NCBI GenBank assembly: GCA_947488655.1
Contig: CANKZZ010000005.1
Coordinates: 248,001-312,000, forward strand
Origin: an uncultured Psychroserpens sp.
GTDB taxonomy: Bacteria > Bacteroidota > Bacteroidia > Flavobacteriales > Flavobacteriaceae
Reading direction: 5' to 3'
DNA: 64,000 nt
The stretch's first letter is position 1; every line of letters begins with the position of its first letter. The notes below the pieces were generated by a model. The model had not been told where the DNA came from, ran no database searches, and saw only the letters and a list, made by a program, of their open reading frames with translations. Of the stretch, positions 43,925 to 52,820 are shown piece after piece. The position numbers and the translations under genes are program-made.

Positions 43925-45616
43925 TTATCTCACTAGCTTTTTATACTTAATTCGTTTTGGCATTAAATCACCACCTAAACGTTTTTTCTTGTTTTCTTCA
44001 TAATCTGAGAAGCTACCTTCAAAGAAATACACTTGGCTATTACCTTCAAACGCTAAAATGTGAGTACAAATACGATCTAAAAACCATCTATCGTGAGAGA
44101 TGACAACTGCGCATCCTGCAAAATTTTCTAAACCTTCCTCTAACGCTCTTAATGTATTAACATCTAAATCATTGGTAGGCTCATCTAAAAGTAACACGTT
44201 ACCTTCTTCTTTTAAAGTCATAGCTAAATGTAAACGGTTACGCTCACCACCAGACAACAACTTTACTGCTTTGTTTTGTTCGCTACCAGAAAAATTAAAG
44301 CGACTTAAATACGCTCTAGAATTTACTTGTTTGCCTCCCATCATCACCAATTCTTGTTCGTCACTAAAATTTTGCCAAATTGATTTTTCGGGATCTATGT
44401 TAGAATGTTTTTGATCTACGTAGGCTAATTTAGCTGTCTCACCAACTATAAATTCGCCTTTATCTGGAGTTTCTTCTCCCATTATCATTTTAAAAATCGT
44501 GGTTTTACCTGCACCATTTGGTCCTATAACTCCAACAATTCCTGCTTGTGGTAAATTAAAATTTAAATCCTCATAAAGCAACTTGTCATCATATCCCTTA
44601 CTTACACCTTTTGCCTCAATAACATTAGTACCTAAACGAGGTCCATTTGGAATATAAATTTCTAATTTTTCGTCTAATTGTTTTTGGTCTTGACTCATTA
44701 GTTTGTCATAATTTTTCAAACGTGCCTTTTGCTTTGTTTGACGACCTTTAGCTCCTTGTCTAACCCACTCTAACTCTCGTTCTAATGTTTTTTGACGCTT
44801 AGATGCTGTTTTACTCTCTTGAGCCATACGCTTAGATTTTTGATCTAACCAAGATGAGTAATTCCCTTTCCATGGGATACCTTCTCCTCTATCGAGTTCT
44901 AAAATCCATCCAGCAACATTATCTAAAAAGTACCTATCGTGAGTTACTGCAATTACGGTTCCTTTGTATTGCGCTAAATGATGCTCTAACCAATGTACAG
45001 ACTCTGCATCTAAGTGGTTAGTTGGCTCATCTAGTAATAATACATCTGGTTCTTGCAATAATAAACGACATAAAGCAACACGACGACGCTCTCCTCCAGA
45101 GAGTACACCAATTTTCTTATCGCCATCTGGAGTACGTAACGCATCCATAGCAATTTCTAGTTTAGTGTCTAATTCCCAAGCATTAGCAGCATCAATTTTA
45201 TCCTGTAATTCGGCCTGACGGTTCATTAGCTTTTCCATTTTATCAGGATTGCTATACACCTCTTCTAAACCAAATTGATCATTAATACTGTTATATTCAT
45301 CTAGAATAGCTACTGTCTCGGCAGCACCTTCTCTAACAATTTCCATAACTGTTTTATCGTCATCTAATTGAGGCTCTTGCTCTAAATAACCTACCGTATA
45401 ACCTGGAGAAAATACTACATCTCCTTGATAGTTTTTATCAACACCTGCAATTATTTTAAGCAACGTAGATTTACCAGATCCATTAAGACCTAAGATTCCT
45501 ATTTTGGCTCCATAAAAGAAGCTTAAATAAATATTTTTTAAAACCGGAGTTTGTGAACTTTGAAATGTTTTGGTTAAACCAGACATTGAAAAGATTACCT
45601 TTTTATCGTCAGACAT
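43925..45616 (-). CDS. ettA: Energy-dependent translational throttle protein EttA (ABC-F)
   Basis: Ribosome-binding ABC-F ATPase that gates the first elongation cycle according to ATP/ADP ratio; cytoplasmic. It has 563 residues. Two ABC domains are complete: Walker A GLNGSGKSTL and GPNGAGKTTI, signatures SGGERRRVAL and SGGERNRLHL, Walker B LLLDEPTNHLD and LLLDEPTNDLD. The linker with EWVRQGAKGRQTKQKARLKNYD is specific for EttA among ABC-F proteins. Length is normal. It is monocistronic, ending at the bidirectional terminator. Confidence 0.95.
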   Translation of the reverse strand: MSDDKKVIFSMSGLTKTFQSSQTPVLKNIYLSFFYGAKIGILGLNGSGKSTLLKIIAGVDKNYQGDVVFSPGYTVGYLEQEPQLDDDKTVMEIVREGAAETVAILDEYNSINDQFGLEEVYSNPDKMEKLMNRQAELQDKIDAANAWELDTKLEIAMDALRTPDGDKKIGVLSGGERRRVALCRLLLQEPDVLLLDEPTNHLDAESVHWLEHHLAQYKGTVIAVTHDRYFLDNVAGWILELDRGEGIPWKGNYSSWLDQKSKRMAQESKTASKRQKTLERELEWVRQGAKGRQTKQKARLKNYDKLMSQDQKQLDEKLEIYIPNGPRLGTNVIEAKGVSKGYDDKLLYEDLNFNLPQAGIVGVIGPNGAGKTTIFKMIMGEETPDKGEFIVGETAKLAYVDQKHSNIDPEKSIWQNFSDEQELVMMGGKQVNSRAYLSRFNFSGSEQNKAVKLLSGGERNRLHLAMTLKEEGNVLLLDEPTNDLDVNTLRALEEGLENFAGCAVVISHDRWFLDRICTHILAFEGNSQVYFFEGSFSDYEENKKKRLGGDLMPKRIKYKKLVR

Positions 45617-45705
45617 ATATAGAGTAATTGTTAAGTTATTTTAATAATTTAAATAAAATGGTGTAGTACAATAAACTATTGTAAACCATTTTTTGAGCTC
45701 ATGAG

Positions 45706-45888
45706 CTACATCCTTCCTTTTAATGCATTAAATACCCAAGCTATGCAGAAAAAACCACCACCAACAGCAGCAAATCCCCAACCTGCAACATCATCATATC
45801 TAAAAGCTCCTAAGCCTATTAAACATAATCCTACTATTATCATTATTGTTGTAGCCCAAGCTAATACTGTATTTTTATTCATTGCCAT
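45706..45888 (-). CDS. CAL67264-type small membrane protein
   Basis: A 60-residue protein with two transmembrane helices (about residues 8-27 and 33-54), separated by a conserved FRYDDVAGWGFAAVGGGFF turn and ending VFNALKGRM. The sequence closely matches the flavobacterial family named after Gramella CAL67264, which I recall as uncharacterised. An open frame on the opposite strand is judged a shadow. It lies between ettA and the pirin gene, without a clear operon partner. Confidence 0.75.
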   Translation of the reverse strand: MAMNKNTVLAWATTIMIIVGLCLIGLGAFRYDDVAGWGFAAVGGGFFCIAWVFNALKGRM

Positions 45889-45935
45889 AATTCATCTTTT
45901 TTAAGCGAATTACAAATATCGGATTTTTTCAACAA

Positions 45936-45964
45936 AAAAAGCATTCCATTACAGAATGCTTTTT
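45936..45964 (-). terminator. Terminator of the MarR/pirin operon
   Basis: The 11-bp stem AAAAAGCATTC / GAATGCTTTTT with a seven-base loop is followed on the minus strand by a T run. It lies 25 bases after the stop codon of the first pirin gene. Confidence 0.85.
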
Positions 45965-45988
45965 CTCTATTATATAATTAGTGACCAC

Positions 45989-46705
45989 TTAGTTCATAGG
46001 AACCTCAATAATAATCAAATCGGAAGTACTAGTAGACTCTATATCAATGCTTTTAGTTTCATAAACACCAATAGCATCTCTTTTTTGAAGTTTTGTATTT
46101 GCGACTTCAATACCTCCATCAACAACAAAAATGTAAAATCCGTTTTGAGGAGATTTGGCATCTAATTGTATTGAATTGTTTGCATCTAAACTCGTACGAT
46201 AAATGTAAGCTTGCTGATTTATTGGTAATGCATTGTTCTCTAAGTTGTCTTTAGGAGCAACAACTGTTTGCAGTTTATTCTTTTTTTCTTCGGAAGAAAA
46301 TGCACGTTGCTCATAATTAGGTGTTACATTAGTATGTTCTGGCAAAATCCATAATTGTAGAAAATTAACCTCGTCTGTTTTACTATCATTAAATTCAGAA
46401 TGTGTTAAACCTGTACCAGCACTCATAACTTGAACTTCACCAACCTCTATTGCTCGTTTATTACCCATATTATCTTTATGAGATAAGGCACCTTGAAGTG
46501 GTATTGAAATTATTTCCATATTTTGATGAGGATGCGTACCAAATCCCATTTTGGGAGCAACAACATCGTCATTTAAAACCCGTAATACACCAAAATTCAT
46601 ACGGTCTTGATTTTGATAACTAGCAAAACTGAAGGTGTGGTATGATTTTAACCAACCATGATTTGCAAATCCTCTTGTAGTTGCTTTGTGAAGTATTGTT
46701 TTCAT
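45989..46705 (-). CDS. Pirin family protein (YhaK-like)
   Basis: Bicupin of 238 residues from ATG 46705 (MKTILHKATTRGFANHGWLK); a start five codons earlier is possible. The N-terminal cupin keeps the metal-binding pattern FGTHPHQNMEIIS and GTGLTHSEFN (His, His, His, Glu). Pirins of this type are often quercetin dioxygenases or redox sensors, and the actual substrate is unknown. It is the last gene of a minus-strand group with a second pirin, a MarR regulator, a GNAT protein, an FMN reductase and DoxX, which fits an electrophile or oxidative stress response. Cytoplasmic. Confidence 0.85.
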   Translation of the reverse strand: MKTILHKATTRGFANHGWLKSYHTFSFASYQNQDRMNFGVLRVLNDDVVAPKMGFGTHPHQNMEIISIPLQGALSHKDNMGNKRAIEVGEVQVMSAGTGLTHSEFNDSKTDEVNFLQLWILPEHTNVTPNYEQRAFSSEEKKNKLQTVVAPKDNLENNALPINQQAYIYRTSLDANNSIQLDAKSPQNGFYIFVVDGGIEVANTKLQKRDAIGVYETKSIDIESTSTSDLIIIEVPMN

Positions 46706-46772
46706 AATTTTTAGCCACAATAGTGGTTTTTTTTTACGTTCTAAAATGTTCTATTTAGTATATAAACTAAAT

Positions 46773-47645
46773 TTAGTTTACTGGCAAAAATCCCATTTTA
46801 CCTTGTTGAAAATCTCGCATAGCCTCTAATAATTCGGTTTGCGAATTCATTACATATGGTCCATAAGTAGCTACTGTTTCGTTAATAGGTTCGCCAGATA
46901 GAAATAGTAATTTACTATCGCTTGCTGCTTCAATTGCAAAACCGTCGCCATCCTGATTAAACTCTAAAAGTTGATTTTTATCTAGTTCTAAAGTTTCCGA
47001 AGCATTAATAAGCACGTTTCCGTTTAACAGATATATCATGCCTTTTTGCGCTACGTCAAATTTTATGGTATGCTGTCCTCCTGCTTTTGCATCTATCATA
47101 AATGCATTTACAGGTGTTTGTGTTGCAATTTTTCCGAAGAAATCATCAAGTGCTCCAGCTATAATTTTCACTTCTATTTTTTTATCCTTAGATAGTATAA
47201 CATTGAAATCGTCATGCTTTGCATGTTGATAATTTGCTTGTATCATTTTTTTCTTAGCTGGTAGATTTAACCATAATTGTATGCCTTCTAAAGTACCTCC
47301 TTGTTTTACAAAATCTTTTGTAGGACCTTCGGCATGTATAATACCTCTTCCTGCTGTTGTCCATTGCACATCACCAGCTTTTACAACACTTTCATGTCCA
47401 AGAGAATCTCTATGTAATTGCTCACCTTGAACTAAAAATGTAACTGGCTCAAAGCCTCTATGAGGATGTGGCCCTAAATCAAAGGGATTACTTTCTTCAT
47501 TAATTTCAAATGGTCCATAATGATGCAATAAAATAAATGGATCTATCATTTCTATATGCTGCGTCGGGAACGGTTGTCGCAATCGTATTGGTCCCATATT
47601 AACATAATGACTTCGACCTGCTCTTTTTATAGTATTAAATTTCAT
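46773..47645 (-). CDS. Pirin family protein
   Basis: A longer bicupin of 290 residues, not a recent duplicate of the neighbouring pirin. The metal site is PHPHRGFEPVTFL with GRGIIHAEGP (His, His, His, Glu). The C-terminal cupin carries FLSGEPINETVATYGPYVMN, a conserved signature of the pirin C-terminal domain. Twenty bases separate it from the MarR gene upstream, so control by that regulator is likely. Pirins vary between quercetinase and regulatory activity; which applies is unknown. Cytoplasmic. Confidence 0.88.
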   Translation of the reverse strand: MKFNTIKRAGRSHYVNMGPIRLRQPFPTQHIEMIDPFILLHHYGPFEINEESNPFDLGPHPHRGFEPVTFLVQGEQLHRDSLGHESVVKAGDVQWTTAGRGIIHAEGPTKDFVKQGGTLEGIQLWLNLPAKKKMIQANYQHAKHDDFNVILSKDKKIEVKIIAGALDDFFGKIATQTPVNAFMIDAKAGGQHTIKFDVAQKGMIYLLNGNVLINASETLELDKNQLLEFNQDGDGFAIEAASDSKLLFLSGEPINETVATYGPYVMNSQTELLEAMRDFQQGKMGFLPVN

Positions 47646-47665
47646 GTGGTTTCATTTATGTATAG

Positions 47666-48103
47666 TTAACGCATTTTGTCTAATAAATCACTTAATTGCT
47701 TAGCCTCGTCTTCATTTAAATTTTTAAGTAGTGTTGAATTTAAATTATTTGGTATTGATTCTAATAAAGATATACCTGCTTTTGTTATTTCTATTTTAAC
47801 AACACGTCTATCATGCTCTGATGGGATACGATTTATATAGTTTTTTGCACATAACTTATCCATTAATCGTGTTGCATTTGGCGAGCGCTCTAACATTCTA
47901 TCCTTAATGGTTTGAACATTTAATGGCTCTCCTGCGCCTCGTAATATTCTAAGTATATTATACTGTTGTGGTGAAATACCAAAGTCTTTAAAAAAATCGT
48001 TTTGATAACTCGTTATCCAGTTTGCGGTATAAATTATATTGAGTAACGCTTTAACTTTATGATTTGGAAATGTTGAATTAATTTCCTTGGCTAAATCTCC
48101 CAT
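47666..48103 (-). CDS. MarR family transcriptional regulator
   Basis: A 145-residue winged-helix repressor of the MarR type. The recognition helix region is MLERSPNATRLMDKLCAKNY and the wing is IPSEHDRRVVKIEITKAG. It probably represses its own operon and releases DNA when it binds phenolic or oxidised ligands. It sits in the middle of the DoxX/FMN-reductase/GNAT/pirin run, not at its promoter. The nearest palindrome is TTCCTAGGAA with an overlapping GGAAACTATTTCC upstream of doxX. The effector is unknown. Confidence 0.88.
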   Translation of the reverse strand: MGDLAKEINSTFPNHKVKALLNIIYTANWITSYQNDFFKDFGISPQQYNILRILRGAGEPLNVQTIKDRMLERSPNATRLMDKLCAKNYINRIPSEHDRRVVKIEITKAGISLLESIPNNLNSTLLKNLNEDEAKQLSDLLDKMR

Positions 48104-48152
48104 TAATTATTAGTTCTACTTAATTTTTAAATTGTTTGATAACTGCGTATGA

Positions 48153-48434
48153 CTATGCTATTAAATCGCTATACTTTGAATTTTCTCTAAAAACCTTATC
48201 TACATAAGGACAACTAGGTATAGCTTTTAACTCATTAGTTCTTAAATATTTTACTGCTTGTTCTATTAATAATAGGCCTAAATCTTTACCTCTGTAGGCT
48301 TTGTCAATTAATGTATGATTAATGTCTATAGTATCTTTACTCACGTACTTATAAGTCATTTCTCCAATTTCTTGACCATCATCTACTAAAGAAAATTTAC
48401 CTTTATTATTTTGTTTATGGTGTATCACTTTCAT
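48153..48434 (-). CDS. YjdJ-type GNAT acetyltransferase
   Basis: A 93-residue minimal GNAT protein of the Gcn5-related family typified by E. coli YjdJ. It shows FSLVDDGQEIGEMTYKYVSK, an acetyl-CoA segment DKAYRGKDLGLLLIEQAVKY, and the C-terminal SCPYVDKVFREN signature of this short subfamily. The acceptor is unknown. Its start is two bases from the FMN reductase stop, so it is cotranscribed. The group lies in the MarR-linked operon. Confidence 0.85.
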   Translation of the reverse strand: MKVIHHKQNNKGKFSLVDDGQEIGEMTYKYVSKDTIDINHTLIDKAYRGKDLGLLLIEQAVKYLRTNELKAIPSCPYVDKVFRENSKYSDLIA

Positions 48435-48436
48435 TA

Positions 48437-48967
48437 TTACAAACTGTTTTTAAATTGTTCTACCTGTTGTAGTAGTTCATCTTTAAGTTCTTGATTAGTA
48501 ATTTTTCCTTCTTTAAAATTATCATTAAAAGATGGTAAAGAAAATTTACCAACAACGTTAGCGTCATGTCTAGGAAAACGATCTGATGCCATCCCTAATA
48601 CAGATTGTCCGCCTCTTGCTCCTGGAGATGTAGCCATTAACAACATTGGCTTATTATACCAGTTCTTTTGCTCTGCTCTAGACATCCAATCAAATAAATT
48701 TTTAAATACCGAAGTGTATGCACCATTATACTCTGCAAGAGAAACTATAATACCATCTGTATGTTCTATGTGCTTTAAAAAGGTTTTAGCATTGTTTGGG
48801 ACACCTTCCTTTTCTTCTAATTGTTTACTATACATAGGCAATTCAAAATCATTTAAATCTAAAATTGTAGTGTCTACATTGTCTACGAGAGTTGATGTAT
48901 AAACAGCTAATTGTTTATTTATTGAATCCTCGCTATTACTTCCTGCAAATGCAATTATTTTTTTCAT
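48437..48967 (-). CDS. NADPH-dependent FMN reductase family protein
   Basis: A 176-residue flavodoxin-like reductase. The phosphate loop is FAGSNSEDSINKQLAVY at the N-terminus, followed by VSLAEYNGAYTSVFKNLFDW and LLMATSPGARGGQSVLGM, the typical flavin and NAD(P)H contacts. It probably reduces quinones, azo compounds or flavin, in keeping with the DoxX and pirin neighbours. Two bases separate it from DoxX upstream and from the GNAT gene downstream. Cytoplasmic. Confidence 0.88.
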   Translation of the reverse strand: MKKIIAFAGSNSEDSINKQLAVYTSTLVDNVDTTILDLNDFELPMYSKQLEEKEGVPNNAKTFLKHIEHTDGIIVSLAEYNGAYTSVFKNLFDWMSRAEQKNWYNKPMLLMATSPGARGGQSVLGMASDRFPRHDANVVGKFSLPSFNDNFKEGKITNQELKDELLQQVEQFKNSL

Positions 48968-48969
48968 AA

Positions 48970-49329
48970 TTATTGAGTGTTAGTTTTTTTGTAAAATATA
49001 TAAGATACTATTAATAATATTAATGCTACTAAAGCTCCTGTTTGTTCTCCATCACCTATCATATAATGTGCAAAGAATGCTAAAATGAAAGCAAAGAAAA
49101 ACCCAGAGTAAGCCCATTCTTTTAAAGTTTTAAATTTTGGCAACCACAATGCTATGAGTCCTAACAACTTTACTACCGCATAAGGATAGATAATATAAGT
49201 TGGATACCCGAAATTGGTAAACATTACCGATACATCTTCATGTTTAAAAAAATACATGCTTACAGAGAATAACATTAAAGCTGTTAATAAACTCGTAGCT
49301 GTATAATAGATAATTTTATTTCTTTTCAT
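48970..49329 (-). CDS. DoxX family membrane protein
   Basis: A 119-residue inner-membrane protein with four transmembrane helices (about 8-26, 41-61, 68-87, 95-112) and the typical DoxX middle region (PYAVVKLLGLIALWLPKFKTLKEW). DoxX-like proteins are linked to quinone or thiol redox stress. It is the first gene of the group, with a promoter-like TATATTTG and palindromes upstream. The 145-base gap to the divergent carboxylase gene holds only these sites. Confidence 0.83.
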   Translation of the reverse strand: MKRNKIIYYTATSLLTALMLFSVSMYFFKHEDVSVMFTNFGYPTYIIYPYAVVKLLGLIALWLPKFKTLKEWAYSGFFFAFILAFFAHYMIGDGEQTGALVALILLIVSYIFYKKTNTQ

Positions 49330-49352
49330 TGTAAATTATGTTTTTGCTTATA

Positions 49353-49397
49353 CAAATATACAATAAAAAAATAATATATTCCTAGGAAACTATTTCC
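49353..49397 (-). promoter_or_regulatory. Putative promoter and operator of the doxX-marR-pirin operon
   Basis: The minus strand has TATATTTG (49360-49353), a -7 match. Further upstream are TTCCTAGGAA (49379-49388, perfect palindrome) and the overlapping GGAAA-CTA-TTTCC (49385-49397). These lie near -33, where a MarR dimer could block polymerase. No -33 TTG is visible. Confidence 0.4.
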
Positions 49398-49474
49398 ATG
49401 TAATCGTTTTTAACAAAATATTCGCTTTTTAATACGTTTTTGGTTTCGTAAATTCGTGGGAAATAAAACGCACT

Positions 49475-51103
49475 ATGGATTTAAACTTCAATAAAAACGA
49501 AGATCATAATAAATTACTCGTATCAGACTTAAAAAAACGTTTAGCTAAGGTAAAACTTGGCGGAGGAGAAAAACGAATTGCTAAGCATCACGCAAAAGGA
49601 AAAATGACTGCAAGAGAGCGTGTTAACTTTCTATTAGATTCTAAAAAACCATCTATAGAAATTGGTGCATTTGCAGGAGAAGGAATGTACGAAGAACATG
49701 GTGGCTGCCCTTCTGGTGGTGTTGTTGTAAAAATGGGCTATGTTAAAGGCAAGCAATGTATAGTTGTGGCTAATGACGCTACAGTTAAAGCTGGTGCATG
49801 GTTTCCAATTACAGGTAAAAAGAATCTTCGTGCTCAAGAAATTGCAATAGAAAACCGATTACCAATCATATATTTAGTTGACTCTGCAGGTGTCTATTTA
49901 CCAATGCAAGATGAAATTTTCCCTGATAAAGAACATTTTGGACGAATTTTTAGAAATAATGCTGTGATGAGTAGTATGGGTATAACCCAAATTGCTGCAG
50001 TTATGGGAAGCTGTGTAGCTGGTGGAGCCTATTTACCAATTATGAGTGACGAGGCATTAATTGTTGATAAAACTGGAAGTATATTTCTTGCGGGAAGTTA
50101 TTTAGTTAAAGCTGCCATTGGAGAAACAATTGATAACGAAACTTTAGGTGGAGCAACAACACATTGTGAGATTTCTGGTGTTACAGATTATAAAGCCAAA
50201 GATGACAAAGATGCTTTAGAAACTATACAACGCTTAATAGATAAAATTGGTGATTATGACAAAGCTGGTTTTAATAAAGTAGCCTCAAAAAAACCTAAAG
50301 AAAATCCTGATGATATCTTCGGAATTTTGCCAAAATCGCGCGCAGACCAATATGATATGAAAGAAATTATCAAACGTCTAGTTGATAACAGTGAATTTGA
50401 TGAATATAAGGAAGGTTACGGTCAAACAATAATCACAGCTTATGCTCGTATAGAAGGTTGGGCTGTTGGTATCGTTGCAAACCAACGCAAATTGGTAAAA
50501 ACCAAAAAAGGTGAAATGCAATTTGGAGGTGTAATTTATAACGACAGTGCAGATAAGGCAACACGCTTTATTGCAAATTGCAACCAAAAGAAAATACCTC
50601 TTGTCTTTTTACAAGACGTTACAGGCTTTATGGTTGGTAGTAAATCTGAACATGGAGGTATCATTAAAGATGGTGCAAAAATGGTAAATGCAGTGAGTAA
50701 TAGTGTTGTACCAAAATTTACTATTATCCTCGGAAATAGTTATGGAGCAGGAAATTATGCTATGTGCGGAAAAGCTTACGACCCACGTTTAATAGCTGCT
50801 TGGCCAAGTGCAGAATTAGCTGTAATGAGTGGAAACTCTGCTGCAAAAGTTTTACTTCAAATTGAAAAAGCATCATTACTTAAAAAGGGAGAAAAAATTA
50901 CCGAAGAAAAAGAAAAAGAACTTTTTGACACTATTAAAAATAGATATGACAATCAAGTATCTCCTTATTATGCAGCATCGCGTATTTGGACAGATGCTGT
51001 AATTAATCCTCTAGACACAAGAACTTGGATTAGTATGGGAATAGAAGCTGCCAACCATGCTCCTATTGAAAAACCTTTTAACATGGGAGTTTTACAGGTA
51101 TAA
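49475..51103 (+). CDS. Acyl-CoA carboxylase beta (carboxyltransferase) subunit
   Basis: Biotin-dependent carboxyltransferase of 542 residues, transferring CO2 to propionyl-, methylcrotonyl- or a similar acyl-CoA. Characteristic segments are GAFAGEGMYEEHGGCPSGG, GSCVAGGAYLPIMSDEALIV, GGATTHCEISGVTD and, in the second half, FLQDVTGFMVGSKSEHGGII. The subtype (MccB-like is favoured by the lack of a propionyl-type motif I could recognise) is uncertain. The biotin carboxylase and carrier subunits are not adjacent. A secreted-protein gene starts one base after its stop. Cytoplasmic. Confidence 0.88.
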   Translation: MDLNFNKNEDHNKLLVSDLKKRLAKVKLGGGEKRIAKHHAKGKMTARERVNFLLDSKKPSIEIGAFAGEGMYEEHGGCPSGGVVVKMGYVKGKQCIVVANDATVKAGAWFPITGKKNLRAQEIAIENRLPIIYLVDSAGVYLPMQDEIFPDKEHFGRIFRNNAVMSSMGITQIAAVMGSCVAGGAYLPIMSDEALIVDKTGSIFLAGSYLVKAAIGETIDNETLGGATTHCEISGVTDYKAKDDKDALETIQRLIDKIGDYDKAGFNKVASKKPKENPDDIFGILPKSRADQYDMKEIIKRLVDNSEFDEYKEGYGQTIITAYARIEGWAVGIVANQRKLVKTKKGEMQFGGVIYNDSADKATRFIANCNQKKIPLVFLQDVTGFMVGSKSEHGGIIKDGAKMVNAVSNSVVPKFTIILGNSYGAGNYAMCGKAYDPRLIAAWPSAELAVMSGNSAAKVLLQIEKASLLKKGEKITEEKEKELFDTIKNRYDNQVSPYYAASRIWTDAVINPLDTRTWISMGIEAANHAPIEKPFNMGVLQV

Positions 51104-51104
51104 T

Positions 51105-51929
51105 ATGAAGTATTTAATTATTTTAACTTTTCTAATATCTTATAATGGTCTGTCACAAAATGCTAGTGAAAACTTAAAATCTAGAATTAACATTGATAGA
51201 ATAAAATTAAAACCAACAGGTTATACGATTTCTAATAAAGACACCTTTTATTTCAACCAACAAAGGTTTAAAGATTTAAGCTCTTTTAAATATAATAAAG
51301 AAACTTTACCTAACTTTTTAAAACATTATAAATCATCTGTATTTTTTAATTCTAAAAAACACTCTAGTAGAGTTTATAGATTATTACAATGGAAAACTCC
51401 GATAGTAATTTATTTTGATAAGAGTATTCCAAAAAAAATTATAAAGAAGGTAAAAGCATTTTATAGTAAAATTGAAGACATTGAAAACCTAAGTATAAGC
51501 TATACCAATACTATTGATAAAGCTAATTATAGAATTCAAATTACAGACGAGACCTTTAATATAATTCCTGAAGAATTTGGAATTACAAAAGAACTTGAAA
51601 AACAAATGTTTTTTTTTACTAATTGTTCATACTCAATTATAAAAGATAATAGTAATGGCATTGTAGCGTGCACATTAAAAATTAATAGAAAACAATTATC
51701 TAATAATGACAATATCCTTTTAAACCTAAAACAAGGTATCTTTTTTAGTTTAGGAAGATTTCATCTCAACTATAGTTTAAATCCTGAGGAAAGTTTGACT
51801 AGTGTACTTTATAAAAATAGTGATATTATGAGTGATTTAGATTCTTCAATTTTGAGATTACACTATTACCAACTGTACAATAGACATATAGATGGAACCG
51901 ATTTTGAACAATTATTTCAAATTAATTAA
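51105..51929 (+). CDS. Secreted protein of unknown function (paralogue A)
   Basis: A 274-residue protein from ATG 51105 (MKYLIILTFLISYNGLSQ), with a Sec signal peptide of about 18 residues; an in-frame start 16 codons earlier overlaps the carboxylase and is rejected. The core has IVIYFDKSIPKKIIKKVKAF, NYRIQITDE and LSSILRLHYYQLYNRH-like segments, echoed in the next protein. The fold recalls DUF2927-type putative proteases, but no HExxH zinc motif is visible, so activity is doubtful. It is downstream of, and probably cotranscribed with, the carboxylase. Function is unknown. Confidence 0.7.
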   Translation: MKYLIILTFLISYNGLSQNASENLKSRINIDRIKLKPTGYTISNKDTFYFNQQRFKDLSSFKYNKETLPNFLKHYKSSVFFNSKKHSSRVYRLLQWKTPIVIYFDKSIPKKIIKKVKAFYSKIEDIENLSISYTNTIDKANYRIQITDETFNIIPEEFGITKELEKQMFFFTNCSYSIIKDNSNGIVACTLKINRKQLSNNDNILLNLKQGIFFSLGRFHLNYSLNPEESLTSVLYKNSDIMSDLDSSILRLHYYQLYNRHIDGTDFEQLFQIN

Positions 51930-51935
51930 ACTAAA

Positions 51936-52820
51936 ATGAAAACATTAGCTGTATTTATAATCATACTAAATATTTCAATGCCTAGTTTTTCACAAAAAAA
52001 ACATAAACATAAAACCCGTAATTATGTGCCAATATCGTGGTATAAAACGACCTACAAAACACCTTTAACAAAAAAAGATTCATTAAATTTTAAATTTAAT
52101 GATCAAGACACATTGGTCTTAATTACTAATAAAATGAAAACCATTGGTACCTTTGTAGACTATGTTTATAAAGATTCTTTATTTCTTAATGAATATAAAA
52201 AAATTGCTTTTAATCATAAAAATGATAGTCTAGATTATAACACTACCATGAAATATTGGAAAAATGATATTAAATTATTTTTTTCAAAATCAGTTTCAAA
52301 AAAAGAAAGGAAATCAATTTTGTCTTTTGCTCGAGAAATTTCAAATAAAGTAGATTCTCTTACTATTTATGAAGCTAAAAATCATGAAGATTCTAATTAT
52401 GTCATCTACTATACAGGTGATTATGAATATGAGCAGAACCTTAAAAATTATAATAGGGCAGATTTTTGGGTCTATTGGAACAACAACAGTAATCAATTGT
52501 ATAAAGGATCTATCAAAATAAACAATCAAAAATTTTTTAGTGAATCTTTAAGAATTGCAGAAATTAAGAAACTTTTATTTCAGTCTTTAGGATATTTTAA
52601 GCTATCTAACAACTATAATTGTGACAGTTATTTTTCTAATTGTCATTCTAATAATAAACAAATAACAGATTTTGATTATGAATTGCTTCAGTATCACTAC
52701 TGTTACGGAATATGTAAAGGTACATCTCTCGAAACATTTGAAGCTCAACATGAAAGTGTAAAGAATATGATGAAAGAACATGACCATGCCATTCACAAAT
52801 TTCATTATCCAAATTATTGA
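51936..52820 (+). CDS. Secreted protein of unknown function (paralogue B)
   Basis: A 294-residue protein with a Sec signal peptide (about 1-19, ending SFSQ). The middle IKLFFSKSVSKKERKSILSF and the C-terminal KLLFQSLGYFKLSNN with ELLQYHYCYGICKGTSLETF line up with the previous protein, so the two look like diverged tandem duplicates. This copy has extra Cys near residues 230-265 and lacks a zinc motif. It is six bases after paralogue A and its stop overlaps the MFS start, so all are cotranscribed. Function is unknown. Confidence 0.7.
   Translation: MKTLAVFIIILNISMPSFSQKKHKHKTRNYVPISWYKTTYKTPLTKKDSLNFKFNDQDTLVLITNKMKTIGTFVDYVYKDSLFLNEYKKIAFNHKNDSLDYNTTMKYWKNDIKLFFSKSVSKKERKSILSFAREISNKVDSLTIYEAKNHEDSNYVIYYTGDYEYEQNLKNYNRADFWVYWNNNSNQLYKGSIKINNQKFFSESLRIAEIKKLLFQSLGYFKLSNNYNCDSYFSNCHSNNKQITDFDYELLQYHYCYGICKGTSLETFEAQHESVKNMMKEHDHAIHKFHYPNY

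Noticed and set aside
45701-45904. Plus-strand 67-codon frame over the CAL67264-type gene
   Set aside because: The minus-strand protein matches a known family; the plus strand is its shadow.
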